From Caulobacter sp. Root1455 (GTDB taxonomy: Bacteria; Pseudomonadota; Alphaproteobacteria; Caulobacterales; Caulobacteraceae): 64,000 bases of DNA. The notes below the pieces were generated by a model. It was not told the origin of the DNA and made no database searches. It was given only the letters and a program-made list of their open reading frames with translations. The stretch lies in contig NZ_LMFQ01000026.1 of assembly GCF_001426905.1 (NCBI RefSeq), forward strand, positions 1 through 64,000, written 5' to 3'. Positions 1 through 7,840 of the stretch are shown piece after piece (position 1 is the stretch's first letter; each line of letters starts with the position of its first letter). A program made the translations under genes and the position numbers.

Positions 1-1340
1 TTGCCGCCGTCGCCATGCCCGTAGAGATGGCACCACGGATCATAGGTGAAGTCGGTCTGATTGCCGCGCTCGTCCTTGATCCAGTCGGGCCGGTTGCAGA
101 TCTGGACGCTGGTGCACAGCGTCATGTTGTAGGAGGCGCTCACCGACGTCGCCGTCAGGCCCGAACCCGGCTTGGGCTCGTTGCGCTTCTCGGTGACGTT
201 GCTCATGTAGTCGTAGACGTAGCTGACGGCGTTGCCCTCGGGCGCGGTGATCTTCACCAGCCGGCCGATGCCAGGATGGGAACTGTCGCCGTAGTCGAAG
301 GTCGTGGTCTGCCCGCCGGTGCCGTCGGGCCTGACGCCCACCGTATCGCTAAGGATCTTCTGGGTGCTGAACCGCGACTTGACGATCCGCTTGTTGCCGA
401 GCGGATCGATTGCGGTCACGACCTGGATGTAGTCGGAGGGGTATAGCGTCTGATCCGGGATCGGGTCTTGGCTGTAACTATAGGTCCAAGTCGCGGCGCC
501 GTCGTTGACCGAGGTCACGATATTCGGCGTCGAGGAGCTCCCGGTAAAGGTATAGGTCCTGGACGCTCCGCCGGCCGGATTGGTGATGATGATCGTCGTG
601 TTCGGCGGGGCGAACTGCGTCTTGGTCAGCGATCGCCCGAGGGCCTGCTGATTGAGAAAGGTTGGGCACGCCGTGGCGCAGGCCGGGTCGGTCAGGTTAG
701 TCGCCACCGCGCCCCATTCCTGCCCGGAATTGTCGCCCGACATGGCGTAGCCGAGGCTGCTCTCGACGGTCATCGGCCCGCCGTAGGCGCTACCGGCGAC
801 CGTCAGGATCTCGCCGAACGGATAGCGGACGCTTTGCAGCGCGCCGCGAACCGGCAATGGACGGTCGTAGTTGATCTGGACCTTCTGGAAGCGGGCCACC
901 GTGCCGTCGGCCAGCGTATAGACGATGTTGCTGGCGTCCTGGCTGAGCGTATTGCCTTCGATGGTGGTCTCGACATCGGGCGTACCGGGATAGATCTGAC
1001 TGCGCCCCATGAACGAGACGGTCGTCTGCATGCCGTCGGGGGCGAGGACGACGTAGGATTTTGTGGTCGGGATCGAAAACCCTGATCCGAACGAGAACGA
1101 TTCCGACAAGCCGCCTGGGCCGCTAGGTCCGATGCTGTTGACCGCTTGGCTGACGCTCATGCTGCCGCTGATCAGGTCCACGCCGTTGGCGTCGACCGCG
1201 GAATGCTGGGGCGGTGGAATGGGGTCCTGCGCCAGGGCGGGGGCCACGCCGCCCAGCAGCGCCGCAGCGGCCAGGGCGAGGGCGGCCAGGCTTCCGCGCA
1301 GGGCCGCGCGAAACGACGGGAAGCTCATCGACTTGGTCAT
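1..1340 (-). CDS. Rhs/YD-repeat secreted protein, N-terminal part (runs off left edge)
   Basis: An open frame reads leftward from an ATG at 1338-1340 to the window edge (about 446 codons) without a stop. It begins with a basic stretch and a hydrophobic Ala/Leu segment ending AlaLeuAlaGln, a good signal peptide. Next comes a beta-rich region with AVDANGVDLISGSMSVS-type sequence and several TxxYDYxxN/TDFTYDPWCHLY segments typical of YD (tyrosine-aspartate) repeats. Rhs/YD proteins are large secreted or surface shells that often carry a variable, sometimes toxic, C-terminus; that end is outside the window. It starts 14 bases after the stop of the 1355-2107 gene, so the two are probably cotranscribed. 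Whether it is a toxin cannot be judged here. Confidence 0.8.
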   Translation of the reverse strand, partial: MTKSMSFPSFRAALRGSLAALALAAAALLGGVAPALAQDPIPPPQHSAVDANGVDLISGSMSVSQAVNSIGPSGPGGLSESFSFGSGFSIPTTKSYVVLAPDGMQTTVSFMGRSQIYPGTPDVETTIEGNTLSQDASNIVYTLADGTVARFQKVQINYDRPLPVRGALQSVRYPFGEILTVAGSAYGGPMTVESSLGYAMSGDNSGQEWGAVATNLTDPACATACPTFLNQQALGRSLTKTQFAPPNTTIIITNPAGGASRTYTFTGSSSTPNIVTSVNDGAATWTYSYSQDPIPDQTLYPSDYIQVVTAIDPLGNKRIVKSRFSTQKILSDTVGVRPDGTGGQTTTFDYGDSSHPGIGRLVKITAPEGNAVSYVYDYMSNVTEKRNEPKPGSGLTATSVSASYNMTLCTSVQICNRPDWIKDERGNQTDFTYDPWCHLYGHGDGG

Positions 1341-1354
1341 CACGCCACGCACGC

Positions 1355-2107
1355 CTAGAAGGTCACATTGATGGAGAGGGTGGCGGTGGCCGTGCCGCCT
1401 TTGCCGTCGGTGATCGTGTAGGTCAGGCTGTCGCTCCCTTTGGAGGACTTGGCCATGACCGTGATCGTGCCGCCGCTGAACGAATAGTCGGCCTTGGTCG
1501 AGGTGGTCTTGCTCAGCGAGACGATCGACAGCGTGTCGCCGTCGGGGTCGCTGTCATTGGCCGTGACGTTCACATTGACCGTGTCGCCCGCGCGGATCTG
1601 GACCGCGCCGTCGTTGACCGCGGTCGGCGGATTGTTGGGCGGCGGCGCGCCGACCGTCACCGACACCGTGGCCAGCGCGCTCGTGCCGCCAGGACCGGTG
1701 GCGGTGTAGGTGAAGCTGTCGGGACCGGAATACAGGCCGTTAGGCGTATAGGTCGCCGTCGTGCCAGTGACGACATAATAGCCGTGGGCTGGCGCGGTTA
1801 CGATCGCAGCCCCTGTGACATAGCCGCCGACCGGGAGCGCCACCGTGGCGTCCGCGCCGTTGAAGGCCACCGACAACGAACTGTTGACAGCCGTCGGGGC
1901 GGGATAGCTCGCCCCCAGCGCGGTGCGGTTGCCCGCCGCGTCGTAGGTGTAGGCCACGGCGCCACTGGGCCGGGCGACGGCTTTGCCTTGCCCCTGGGGG
2001 TCATAGGTGTAGGTCGTGGTGACCTGGGCCGCCGACACGGACGCCGCGCTCGCGATCGCGAGCGAGACCAAGGCGATCGCCAGCCGCGACCGCACCAAAA
2101 GAGCCAC
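1355..2107 (-). CDS. Secreted protein with YD repeats and two cadherin-like domains
   Basis: A 250-residue protein with an N-terminal signal peptide (basic start, hydrophobic core, SVSAAQ cleavage area near residue 27). Residues about 30-65 contain two YD-like repeats (TYTYDPQG, AYTYDAAGNRTALG). Residues 70-150 form one Ig/cadherin-like beta domain (GPDSFTYTATGPGGTS). Residues 160-250 form a second with the calcium-binding-like NDSDPDGDTLSI motif. Such domains occur in extracellular adhesins. It lies directly upstream of the Rhs-type gene on the same strand, suggesting a two-gene surface or secreted system. It could be an accessory or partner subunit of the Rhs protein; a specific function is not visible. 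Confidence 0.75.
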   Translation of the reverse strand: MALLVRSRLAIALVSLAIASAASVSAAQVTTTYTYDPQGQGKAVARPSGAVAYTYDAAGNRTALGASYPAPTAVNSSLSVAFNGADATVALPVGGYVTGAAIVTAPAHGYYVVTGTTATYTPNGLYSGPDSFTYTATGPGGTSALATVSVTVGAPPPNNPPTAVNDGAVQIRAGDTVNVNVTANDSDPDGDTLSIVSLSKTTSTKADYSFSGGTITVMAKSSKGSDSLTYTITDGKGGTATATLSINVTF

Positions 2108-2369
2108 CGAACGTCCCCACCCAAATCCCGACGAAGCTTGACCGTAGGGGCGTCCGTCGCGAGGCGCAACTGAGGCGAGTTGAAATTTATGCGATAGCCC
2201 TCAGTTCAGCGTCGCCTGGCCCAACTCGGTCAAGTTCCGGTTTCAGGCGCGGCACTCATTTCTGCACCCGACCCAAGTTGGACCTTCCCTGTCCCACGGG
2301 AGGGCCCCTTACGCACAGCAAAGCTAGGGGGTACAGGTGCGACTTAAGTTGGCTTAGCCAGGACGCACG

Positions 2370-2939
2370 ATGGCGAAAGAAAATCCGCTGAAGTGGCAAG
2401 GCGTCGATGCCTTGACCGAACTTGGCCTCTTTAAATTCAAGTTGCCGGGCAAACTTGGTCGCGCCCCGGTATTTTTTAGCGCCAGCGTGGAAATCACGCC
2501 CTTTTTCGTTTTCACGCCTCACTTGAAGTGGGGAGCGGTCAGCACCTCCGGCCTCCTGGGTTTGAGCTTTTCCGGTATTGGTGATTTCGTGAATAGCTCG
2601 GGCAAAATCACCACGCCTCCTCCTTTCCTGATCCACACCGCCAACTTTCCCGGCGACCTCGCACGCTACATCTCTCCAGAGGAGGCTGAGGGCGGTGCAT
2701 TCAGCGAATGGGCGGCCCTGATTAGCGACTGCCTTCGACGCTATCCGACCTCGTCTGAAGAGATGGATGCGCAAGTTCGAAGCGGGCGCCTTGGCGGGTT
2801 CGGCGCGGCTCAGCAGTTCAAAGCCAGCCCGCCGAGCGAGCCTCTGAAGGCTTGGCTTGCTGGGCGAGCGATTACCATCCCCACAAATGGAGACCTGCCG
2901 ATACCGGCGGTGTCATCCCCATCGCATAGCATCCAGTAA
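2370..2939 (+). CDS. Hypothetical protein in lower-GC accessory patch
   Basis: A 189-residue ORF starting with ATG at 2370 after an AGGA-type ribosome site (CCAGGACGCACG). I do not recognise the family. The protein has no signal peptide and no clear membrane segment; its middle is rich in Phe, Gly and Pro (TPHLKWGAVSTSG, LSFSGIGDF) and the C-terminus looks disordered. Codon third positions are visibly less GC-biased than in genes further right, which suggests a transferred patch. It is divergent from the Rhs-type pair. A role as a partner or immunity-like protein of that pair is possible but only inferred from position. Confidence 0.5.
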   Translation: MAKENPLKWQGVDALTELGLFKFKLPGKLGRAPVFFSASVEITPFFVFTPHLKWGAVSTSGLLGLSFSGIGDFVNSSGKITTPPPFLIHTANFPGDLARYISPEEAEGGAFSEWAALISDCLRRYPTSSEEMDAQVRSGRLGGFGAAQQFKASPPSEPLKAWLAGRAITIPTNGDLPIPAVSSPSHSIQ

Positions 2940-3001
2940 TCGGACACCTAGTCTGAAAACCACCCATTGCAGACCGAACCGGCTTCGGCTCTCATTGCGG
3001 T

Positions 3002-3319
3002 ATGGACGAAGAGTTTAGCAGCGTTGTTAGGTCGGATGGGCGCTTCGGTGTTGTCTTCGAGGCAGATGGTGAGACCGCCTATCTGTACCTGCTCGACATG
3101 GCTGCGCCTGAGGGGCGGCAGATTGTCAGCTCTTTTAGGGTGCCGGACCGAGCACCAGGCGAGCCAAATGCCGAAGTCCGATGGTCACAGGATGGCACCA
3201 TCGCCGCTGCCATGCGCGGCGGTAACGTCTTGGCACTAATGGACCTTCGGAACCCAGGAACTGATCTTAGGCATGTGGGACGTGCGCCGAAGGAAGGCGA
3301 CAGCCACCTGTTCAATTAG
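3002..3319 (+). CDS. Small hypothetical protein, possibly DUF2251-like
   Basis: A 105-residue ORF with GVVFEADGETAYLYLLD near residues 16-32 and EVRWSQDGTIAAAMRGG near residues 58-74. The VFE-DGETgYfYalD pattern recalls small proteins of the DUF2251 family, from memory only. No signal peptide or membrane segment is seen. There is no strong Shine-Dalgarno sequence before the ATG, so the start is uncertain. It follows the 2370-2939 ORF by 62 bases and ends inside a strong hairpin, so the two may form one short transcript. Base composition is again lower in GC than the surroundings. Confidence 0.5.
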   Translation: MDEEFSSVVRSDGRFGVVFEADGETAYLYLLDMAAPEGRQIVSSFRVPDRAPGEPNAEVRWSQDGTIAAAMRGGNVLALMDLRNPGTDLRHVGRAPKEGDSHLFN

Positions 3320-3344
3320 GTCTGCTCACCACCCCGAGCAGACC
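3319..3344 (+). terminator. Hairpin at the end of the 3002-3319 gene
   Basis: A perfect 9-bp inverted repeat, GGTCTGCTC / GAGCAGACC, with an 8-base loop. The first arm begins on the last base of the stop codon. There is no long T-run after it, so it may be a weak terminator or an RNA-stabilising hairpin. Confidence 0.55.
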
Positions 3345-3679
3345 TTCGCCTGGTCCGCTCACCGGCTGGCGCCCAGACCCGGACGATCGCCGCGCGCTAG
3401 ATCGATGATCGGCTGGCGTTGAAGAGGCGGATTTTCTCGAACAGCACACCCAGATCCCGGTTAGGCGTGCGACACTGAGTTCGAAATGCGTCCACGAAGC
3501 GGAGCCACCTCCTCAAAGTCGCGACTTCGATTTCTCGAAGATCGCGCTTTGAACCCGCCGGAACTTCGATCCGCGACCCACTCCTCTTTTCCGCCTTCGA
3601 CGCGATCCGTCCGATTGTTCGTCGTGCAATCCTCGGCGCGCGTCCTATATCTGCGATCTCGCCGCCACCGGACCGCGCC
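3345..3679. other. Non-coding stretch before the DsbA-like gene
   Basis: No convincing gene lies in these 335 bases. On the minus strand an open frame ends at 3397 with a protein-like tail (PNRDLGVLFEKIRLFNAS); it might be the eroded end of an old gene, but it has no credible upstream body. The promoter of the 3680 gene is presumably near the right end; no strong promoter match was seen. Confidence 0.4.
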
Positions 3680-4327
3680 ATGACCAAGCCTCTGAAGATC
3701 GACTTCGTCTCCGACGTCTCCTGCCCTTGGTGCATCGTCGGCCTGGGCGGGCTGGAGGCCGCGCTCGAGCGGGTCGGCGACCTGGTCGACGCCGAGATCC
3801 GTTTCCAGCCCTTCGAGCTCAATCCCAACATGCCGCCCGAGGGCCAGAACATCGTCGAGCACGTCGCCGAGAAGTACGGCGCGACCCGCGAGCAGTCGGC
3901 GGCCAACCGCCAGGCCATCCACGACCGGGCGGCCTCGGTGGGCTTTTCCATGGTCACCGACGAGAACAGCCGGATCTACAACACCTTCGACGCCCATCGC
4001 CTGTTGCACTGGGCCGGGTTGGTCGGCGACCAGAAGGCCCTGAAGCACGCCCTGTTCGACGCCTATTTCACCGACAACCAGGATCCGTCCGACCACGAGG
4101 TGCTGGTCGCCGCGGCCATGAAGGCGGGCCTGGATCCGCACGCCGCCCACAAGGTGCTGACCTCGGGCCAGTACGCCCAGGAGGTCCGCGACGCCGAACG
4201 CCGCTGGCAGGCGGCGGGGATCAATTCGGTGCCGGCCGTGGTGATCAACGACCGCTACCTGATCTCGGGCGGTCAGCCGCCGGAATATTTCGAACAGGCC
4301 CTGCGCCAGATCGCCGCCGAGGCCTGA
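3680..4327 (+). CDS. DsbA-family (FrnE-like) thiol oxidoreductase
   Basis: A 215-residue protein of the DsbA/2-hydroxychromene-2-carboxylate isomerase superfamily. The redox motif CPWC is at residues 15-18 after a beta-strand (KIDFVSDVSCPWC). A helical insertion follows, and the thioredoxin-fold cis-Pro region is the SVPAVVINDRY segment near residue 197. It has no signal peptide, so it acts in the cytoplasm, unlike periplasmic DsbA. FrnE-like proteins are linked to thiol-disulfide exchange and stress resistance. Length is normal for the family. It is followed by the sigma factor gene on the same strand, but that gene has its own promoter. Confidence 0.9.
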   Translation: MTKPLKIDFVSDVSCPWCIVGLGGLEAALERVGDLVDAEIRFQPFELNPNMPPEGQNIVEHVAEKYGATREQSAANRQAIHDRAASVGFSMVTDENSRIYNTFDAHRLLHWAGLVGDQKALKHALFDAYFTDNQDPSDHEVLVAAAMKAGLDPHAAHKVLTSGQYAQEVRDAERRWQAAGINSVPAVVINDRYLISGGQPPEYFEQALRQIAAEA

Positions 4328-4360
4328 CCGGCGTTCGGTCAAATATATTTACCGAAAAGC

Positions 4361-4385
4361 GGAGCCTTAGTTGGTCGGGCGCGTT
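4361..4385 (+). promoter_or_regulatory. EcfG-type (general stress sigma) promoter for the sigma factor gene
   Basis: GGAGC at 4361-4365 and CGTT at 4382-4385 are separated by 16 bases. This matches the alphaproteobacterial general-stress consensus GGAAC-N16/17-CGTT with one mismatch. Transcription would begin about 20 bases before the ATG at 4411. Confidence 0.65.
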
Positions 4386-4410
4386 CATTCTCCGAACGGG
4401 GACTATCGCC

Positions 4411-5001
4411 ATGACCAATCCGACTTCGGCCCAGACGACGTTCGAGCGCGAGCTCGTCAGCCTGATCCCGCACCTGCGCGCCTTCGGCCGCTCGCTGACC
4501 GGCAACGCCAGCCACGGCGACGACCTGGCCCAGGACGCCCTGACCAAGGCCCTGGCCTCTCGGAACTCCTATCAGCCGGGCACCAACATGAAGGCCTGGA
4601 CCTTCATGATCCTGCGCAACGTCTTCTATTCGGAAAAGCGCCGCTCGTGGCGGTCCTGCGCCCTCGACCCGGAGGTCGCCGAACGGACCCTCGTGTCGGT
4701 GTCCAATCCGACCGCGGCCCTGGAGCTGGACGAAATGCGCCGGGCGCTGGACATGCTGCCGCCCGACCAGCGCGAGGCCCTGATCCTGATCGGCGCCGCC
4801 GGCATGTCGTATGAAGAAGTCGCCGAGATCACCGGCGCCGCCCTGGGCACCATAAAGAGCCGGGTGAGCCGGGCCCGCGACCGCCTGGCCCTGATCTTCG
4901 CCGAAGGTCACATCAACGAAGATCACCAGCCGGCGCACGCCGCCATGGCCTCGATCTTCCACCGGATCGACGGCTACCGCACGGCGCGCCAGGCCGCCTA
5001 G
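4411..5001 (+). CDS. EcfG-family (ECF15) sigma factor, SigU/SigT-like
   Basis: A 196-residue extracytoplasmic-function sigma factor. Region 2 (LVSLIPHLRAFGRSLTG, then DDLAQDALTKAL and TNMKAWTFMILRNVFYS) closely resembles alphaproteobacterial EcfG proteins such as Caulobacter SigT and SigU. Region 4 contains LPPDQREALILIGAAGMSYEEVAEI and GTIKSRVSRARDRL. These factors direct general stress response genes. The usual partners nepR and phyR are absent, so this is more likely the accessory paralogue (SigU-like) than the master factor. The upstream EcfG-type promoter suggests it is itself under general stress control. The ATG at 4411 is preferred over far-upstream in-frame starts because it begins the conserved domain. 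Confidence 0.88.
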   Translation: MTNPTSAQTTFERELVSLIPHLRAFGRSLTGNASHGDDLAQDALTKALASRNSYQPGTNMKAWTFMILRNVFYSEKRRSWRSCALDPEVAERTLVSVSNPTAALELDEMRRALDMLPPDQREALILIGAAGMSYEEVAEITGAALGTIKSRVSRARDRLALIFAEGHINEDHQPAHAAMASIFHRIDGYRTARQAA

Positions 5002-5030
5002 TCAGCGGGCCGCTCCGCGCGGGCAAACAC

Positions 5031-5058
5031 AAGGCGGCGCCTAGTGCGCCGCCTTTTT
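5031..5058. terminator. Convergent terminator between sigma factor and DUF808 genes
   Basis: A perfect 10-bp stem, AAGGCGGCGC / GCGCCGCCTT, with loop CTAGT, followed by five Ts on the plus strand: a classic intrinsic terminator for the sigma factor transcript. The loop contains the stop codon of the convergent DUF808 gene, so its last codons form one arm of the stem. Confidence 0.85.
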
Positions 5059-5982
5059 GCGTGGGATCAGGTGGACGACGCCGACGATCGCGCCGCCAAC
5101 GATCAGTCCCACCACCGCCGAGCAGGTCACCGTGGCCAGCCAGCCGGTCACCGCCCCGACGCCGGGGACCTGAGCCGCCCAATGCGAGGCGGCCTCGACC
5201 CAGTGCGGCACGGGGGTCAGGTTGAAATGTTCCAGGCCGTGGACGATGATGCCGCCGCCGACCCACAGCATGGCCGCCGTGCCGATCACGGTCAGGGCCT
5301 CCATGGTCACCGGCATGGCCTTGACCAGGCCGCGCCCCAGCCCTCGAAGCGCCCGCGAGCCGCCCTTGGCCAGATGCAGGCCGATGTCGTCCATCTTCAC
5401 GATCATCCCGACCACGCCATAGACCGCGATGGTCAGCAACACGCCGACCAGCGCCAAGGCGGCGGCCTGGACGGCCAGCGGCTTGTCGGCCACGTCGGCC
5501 AGGGCGATGGCCATGATCTCGCCCGACAGGATCAGGTCGGTGCGGATCGCGCCGCCCACCTTCTCGGCTTCCAGTTCGGCGCTGCTCTGGGCCAGCTCCT
5601 CGACCTCCTCGCCGGCGATCTCGTGGTGCGCGAAGGCCTCGATGATCTTCTCGGTGGCCTCGAAGGCCAGATAGGCGCCGCCGACCATCAGGATCGGCGT
5701 CACCGCCCACGGCGCGAAGGCGCTGAGGATCAGCGCGCCCGGCAGCAGGAACAGCAGCTTGTTGCGGAACGAACCGACCGCGATCTTCCAGACGATCGGC
5801 AGTTCGCGGTCGGGCGTGAACCCCATCGCGTAGCCGGGGGTGACGGCGGTGTCGTCGACCACCACGCCGGCCGCCTTGACCCCGGCCTTGCCGGCGGCGC
5901 CGCTCACGTCGTCCAGCGAGGCGGCCGCCAGCTTGGTGATGCCGGCGATGTCGTCGAGAAGGGCGGCGAGGCCGGAGGGCAT
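5041..5982 (-). CDS. DUF808 family inner-membrane protein (YedI-like)
   Basis: A 313-residue membrane protein that opens with the hallmark LAALLDDIAGITKLAAASLDDVSG, continues with AVTPGYAMGFTPDRELPIVWKIA, and has several long hydrophobic segments (KLLFLLPGALILSAF; TPILMVGGAYLAFE; a C-terminal pair ending in basic residues). This is characteristic of the DUF808 family, whose biochemical role is not established. Length is typical. It is transcribed toward the sigma factor gene and ends in the shared terminator. It stands alone as a single-gene transcript. Confidence 0.9.
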   Translation of the reverse strand: MPSGLAALLDDIAGITKLAAASLDDVSGAAGKAGVKAAGVVVDDTAVTPGYAMGFTPDRELPIVWKIAVGSFRNKLLFLLPGALILSAFAPWAVTPILMVGGAYLAFEATEKIIEAFAHHEIAGEEVEELAQSSAELEAEKVGGAIRTDLILSGEIMAIALADVADKPLAVQAAALALVGVLLTIAVYGVVGMIVKMDDIGLHLAKGGSRALRGLGRGLVKAMPVTMEALTVIGTAAMLWVGGGIIVHGLEHFNLTPVPHWVEAASHWAAQVPGVGAVTGWLATVTCSAVVGLIVGGAIVGVVHLIPRKKAAH

Positions 5983-6064
5983 GGGCGGATTCTCTGTTCG
6001 CGTTGCGTCCTACGCGAATAGACCGGACCGCGCGCCGGGGTCGAGCCCTAACGCTTCTTCAGGC

Positions 6065-6271
6065 CTAGTCCTTCTTCAGGACCGCGTCGGCCTTCTTGTC
6101 GATCCGCTTTTCCTCGGCCTTGGACATCCGGCCGGCCTTCACGGCTTGGCTGGCGCGGGCCTTGGCGTTGCGGGCGTGGGCCTTGTCCTCGATCGGATAG
6201 GCGCGCTTCTCCGGCTCGGCGAACGCCTTGTCAGGCAGCTTGTCGCGTTTGTCGGCGTTGAGTTCGGCCAT
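6065..6271 (-). CDS. Small basic protein, probably DUF6582-like, predicted stress gene
   Basis: A 68-residue, highly charged protein (MAELNADKRDKLPDKAFAEP, later EKRAYPIEDKAHARNAKARA). The pattern of a charged start, LP, PEKRAyPI and K-HARnA recalls small proteins annotated DUF6582. I chose the ATG at 6271 because AAGGA lies 9 bases upstream; an ATG at 6280 would touch the AAGGA. It follows the 6277-6480 gene by 5 bases and shares its predicted EcfG promoter. No membrane segment or signal peptide is seen; a cytoplasmic or nucleic-acid-associated role is only a guess. Confidence 0.7.
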   Translation of the reverse strand: MAELNADKRDKLPDKAFAEPEKRAYPIEDKAHARNAKARASQAVKAGRMSKAEEKRIDKKADAVLKKD

Positions 6272-6276
6272 GACGA

Positions 6277-6480
6277 TCATTCCTTGGGATGGGCGGCTCC
6301 CAGCGCCTCGGCGGGTTCGTCTTCCTCTTCGAGGGTGACGATCTCGGTCGGCTCTTCCTGTCGCGCCAGATCGCGGGCGCCGACTCCGCCGCCTTGCTGG
6401 ATGTTGAGATTGGCCTCGACCGTCGAGGGATCGTAGGTGTCGTCCGGTTCGTCGCCGTTGGTCACGTCGGGTTCGGCCAT
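6277..6480 (-). CDS. Small acidic hypothetical protein, predicted general-stress gene
   Basis: A 67-residue very acidic protein (MAEPDVTNGDEPDDTYDPST; C-terminal EEEDEPAEALGAAHPKE), probably disordered. The start at 6480 is favoured over 6504 because GGAGA sits about 6 bases upstream of it. It heads a two-gene unit with the 6065-6271 gene. A perfect EcfG-type promoter lies 28-53 bases upstream, so induction in the general stress response is a strong prediction. I do not recognise a family and assign no biochemical function. Confidence 0.65.
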   Translation of the reverse strand: MAEPDVTNGDEPDDTYDPSTVEANLNIQQGGGVGARDLARQEEPTEIVTLEEEDEPAEALGAAHPKE

Positions 6481-6507
6481 GGGAGTTCTCCAGTCTGGTC
6501 CCAAGCC

Positions 6508-6533
6508 AACGACCGGCGCGGCCGAGACGTTCC
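6508..6533 (-). promoter_or_regulatory. Perfect EcfG-type promoter for the small stress ORFs
   Basis: Read on the minus strand, GGAAC (6533-6529), 17 bases, then CGTT (6511-6508). It is an exact match to the alphaproteobacterial EcfG/SigT consensus and lies just upstream of the 6480 start. Confidence 0.8.
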
Positions 6534-6645
6534 CCCCAGATTCCCTGCGGCCCGCGTCAGAATAAAATCAGCCTCAGTGGCAGTTGCGATCGAGGCGCGA
6601 GACGCCAGATAAGCGGGGCGCCGGCGCGGGGTCGGCGAACCCTTG

Positions 6646-7734
6646 ATGGACCGCTTCATGCCCACTCTGTTCGATCCGCTTCGCCTTGGCGACCTCGAGC
6701 TGCCCAACCGCGTCGTCATGGCGCCGCTGACCCGGCTGCGGGCCGGCCCGACCCAGATCCCCAACGCACTGATGGCCGAGTACTACGCCCAACGCGCTTC
6801 CGCCGGCCTGCTGATCACCGAGGGCGTGCCCGTCGTGCCGCAGGGCGTCGGCTATCAAGGCGTTCCCGGCATCTGGTCCCAAGAACAGGTCGAGGGCTGG
6901 AAGCAGGTCACCAAGGCCGTGCACGACAAGGGCGGCCGCATCTTCATGCAGATCTGGCACGTAGGCCGGATCTCCGACCCGTCGTTCCATGGCGGCGAGG
7001 CCCCGGTCGGCCCCAGCGCCATCGCGGCCAAGGGTCATGTCAGCCTGCTGCGTCCCGAACGCCCCTACCCCACGCCGCGCGCCCTGACGACCGAGGAAGT
7101 GGTCGGGGTGGTCGAGGCCTTCCGCAAGGGCGCCGAAAACGCCAAGGCCGCCGGCTTCGACGGCGTCGAGATCCACGGCGCCAACGGCTATCTGCTCGAC
7201 CAATTCCTGCAGGACGGCTCCAACCAGCGCACCGACCGCTACGGCGGCTCGATCGAGAACCGCGCCCGCCTGATGCTGGAGGTCGCCGACGCCGCCGCCT
7301 CGGTGTTCGGCCCCGGCCGGGTCGGCATGCACCTGGCGCCGCGCGCCGACAGCCACTCGATGGGCGACAGCGACCTGGCCGCGACCTTCGGCTACGTGGC
7401 CAAGGCGCTGGGAGAGCGCGGCATCGCCTTCCTGTGCGCCCGCGAATACGAGGGCCCCGACAGCCTGGGCGCGGACCTGAAGAAGGCGTTCGGCGGCGTC
7501 TACATCGCCAACGAGCGGTTCACCGCCGCCACGGCCCAGGCCGCCCTGAACGCGGGCAAGGCCGACGCCGTGGCCTTCGGCAAGGCCTATATCGCCAATC
7601 CGGACCTGGTGGAGCGCCTGCGCCTCGGCGCGCCGCTCAATAATCCGGACCCGTCGACCTTCTATGGCGGCGACGGCCGGGGCTATGTCGACTACCCCGC
7701 CCTGAAGACGCTCGCCACGGCCGCGGCCGAGTAG
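6646..7734 (+). CDS. Old Yellow Enzyme family alkene reductase (NemA-like)
   Basis: A flavin (FMN) dependent ene-reductase of about 362 residues. Family marks are RVVMAPLTRLRA at the start of the barrel, YYAQRASAGLLITEG, the HGANGYLLDQFLQDGSNQRTD segment that supplies the His/Asn substrate-binding pair and nearby Tyr, and RYGGSIENRARLMLEV. Close relatives reduce N-ethylmaleimide, quinones and nitrate esters with NADPH in the cytoplasm. The ATG at 6646 is used, but the ATG at 6658 (MPTLFDPLRLGDL) fits the family start equally well; neither has a strong ribosome site. It is a single gene, divergent from the stress ORFs. Confidence 0.93.
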   Translation: MDRFMPTLFDPLRLGDLELPNRVVMAPLTRLRAGPTQIPNALMAEYYAQRASAGLLITEGVPVVPQGVGYQGVPGIWSQEQVEGWKQVTKAVHDKGGRIFMQIWHVGRISDPSFHGGEAPVGPSAIAAKGHVSLLRPERPYPTPRALTTEEVVGVVEAFRKGAENAKAAGFDGVEIHGANGYLLDQFLQDGSNQRTDRYGGSIENRARLMLEVADAAASVFGPGRVGMHLAPRADSHSMGDSDLAATFGYVAKALGERGIAFLCAREYEGPDSLGADLKKAFGGVYIANERFTAATAQAALNAGKADAVAFGKAYIANPDLVERLRLGAPLNNPDPSTFYGGDGRGYVDYPALKTLATAAAE

Positions 7735-7767
7735 CCGCAAAGCGTTCCGAGGGCGGGATTTCTCATC

Positions 7768-7836
7768 AAGCCTGTATCCGTTACGCCAATTGCCGCGTTG
7801 GGTCTTCACCGCGCGCCGCGTAGCGGATACAGGCTT
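7768..7836. repeat. Long inverted repeat in front of the 7841 gene
   Basis: Two 19-base arms (7768-7786 and 7818-7836) are reverse complements except for one base; the core arm is AAGCCTGTATCCG. The loop is 31 bases. The second arm ends 4 bases before the ATG at 7841, so the structure could occlude ribosome binding, act as a terminator for the upstream reductase, or be an operator. Confidence 0.7.
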
Positions 7837-7840
7837 AACC

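Noticed and set aside
2256..2774. 172-residue minus-strand frame opposite the 2370 ORF
   Set aside because: Its sequence is basic and repetitive; the plus-strand frame has a ribosome site and a more protein-like composition.
3397..3957. Minus-strand frame with a protein-like tail
   Set aside because: Most of it is antisense to the DsbA-like gene. Only the last 30 residues look natural, so at best it is an eroded gene end.
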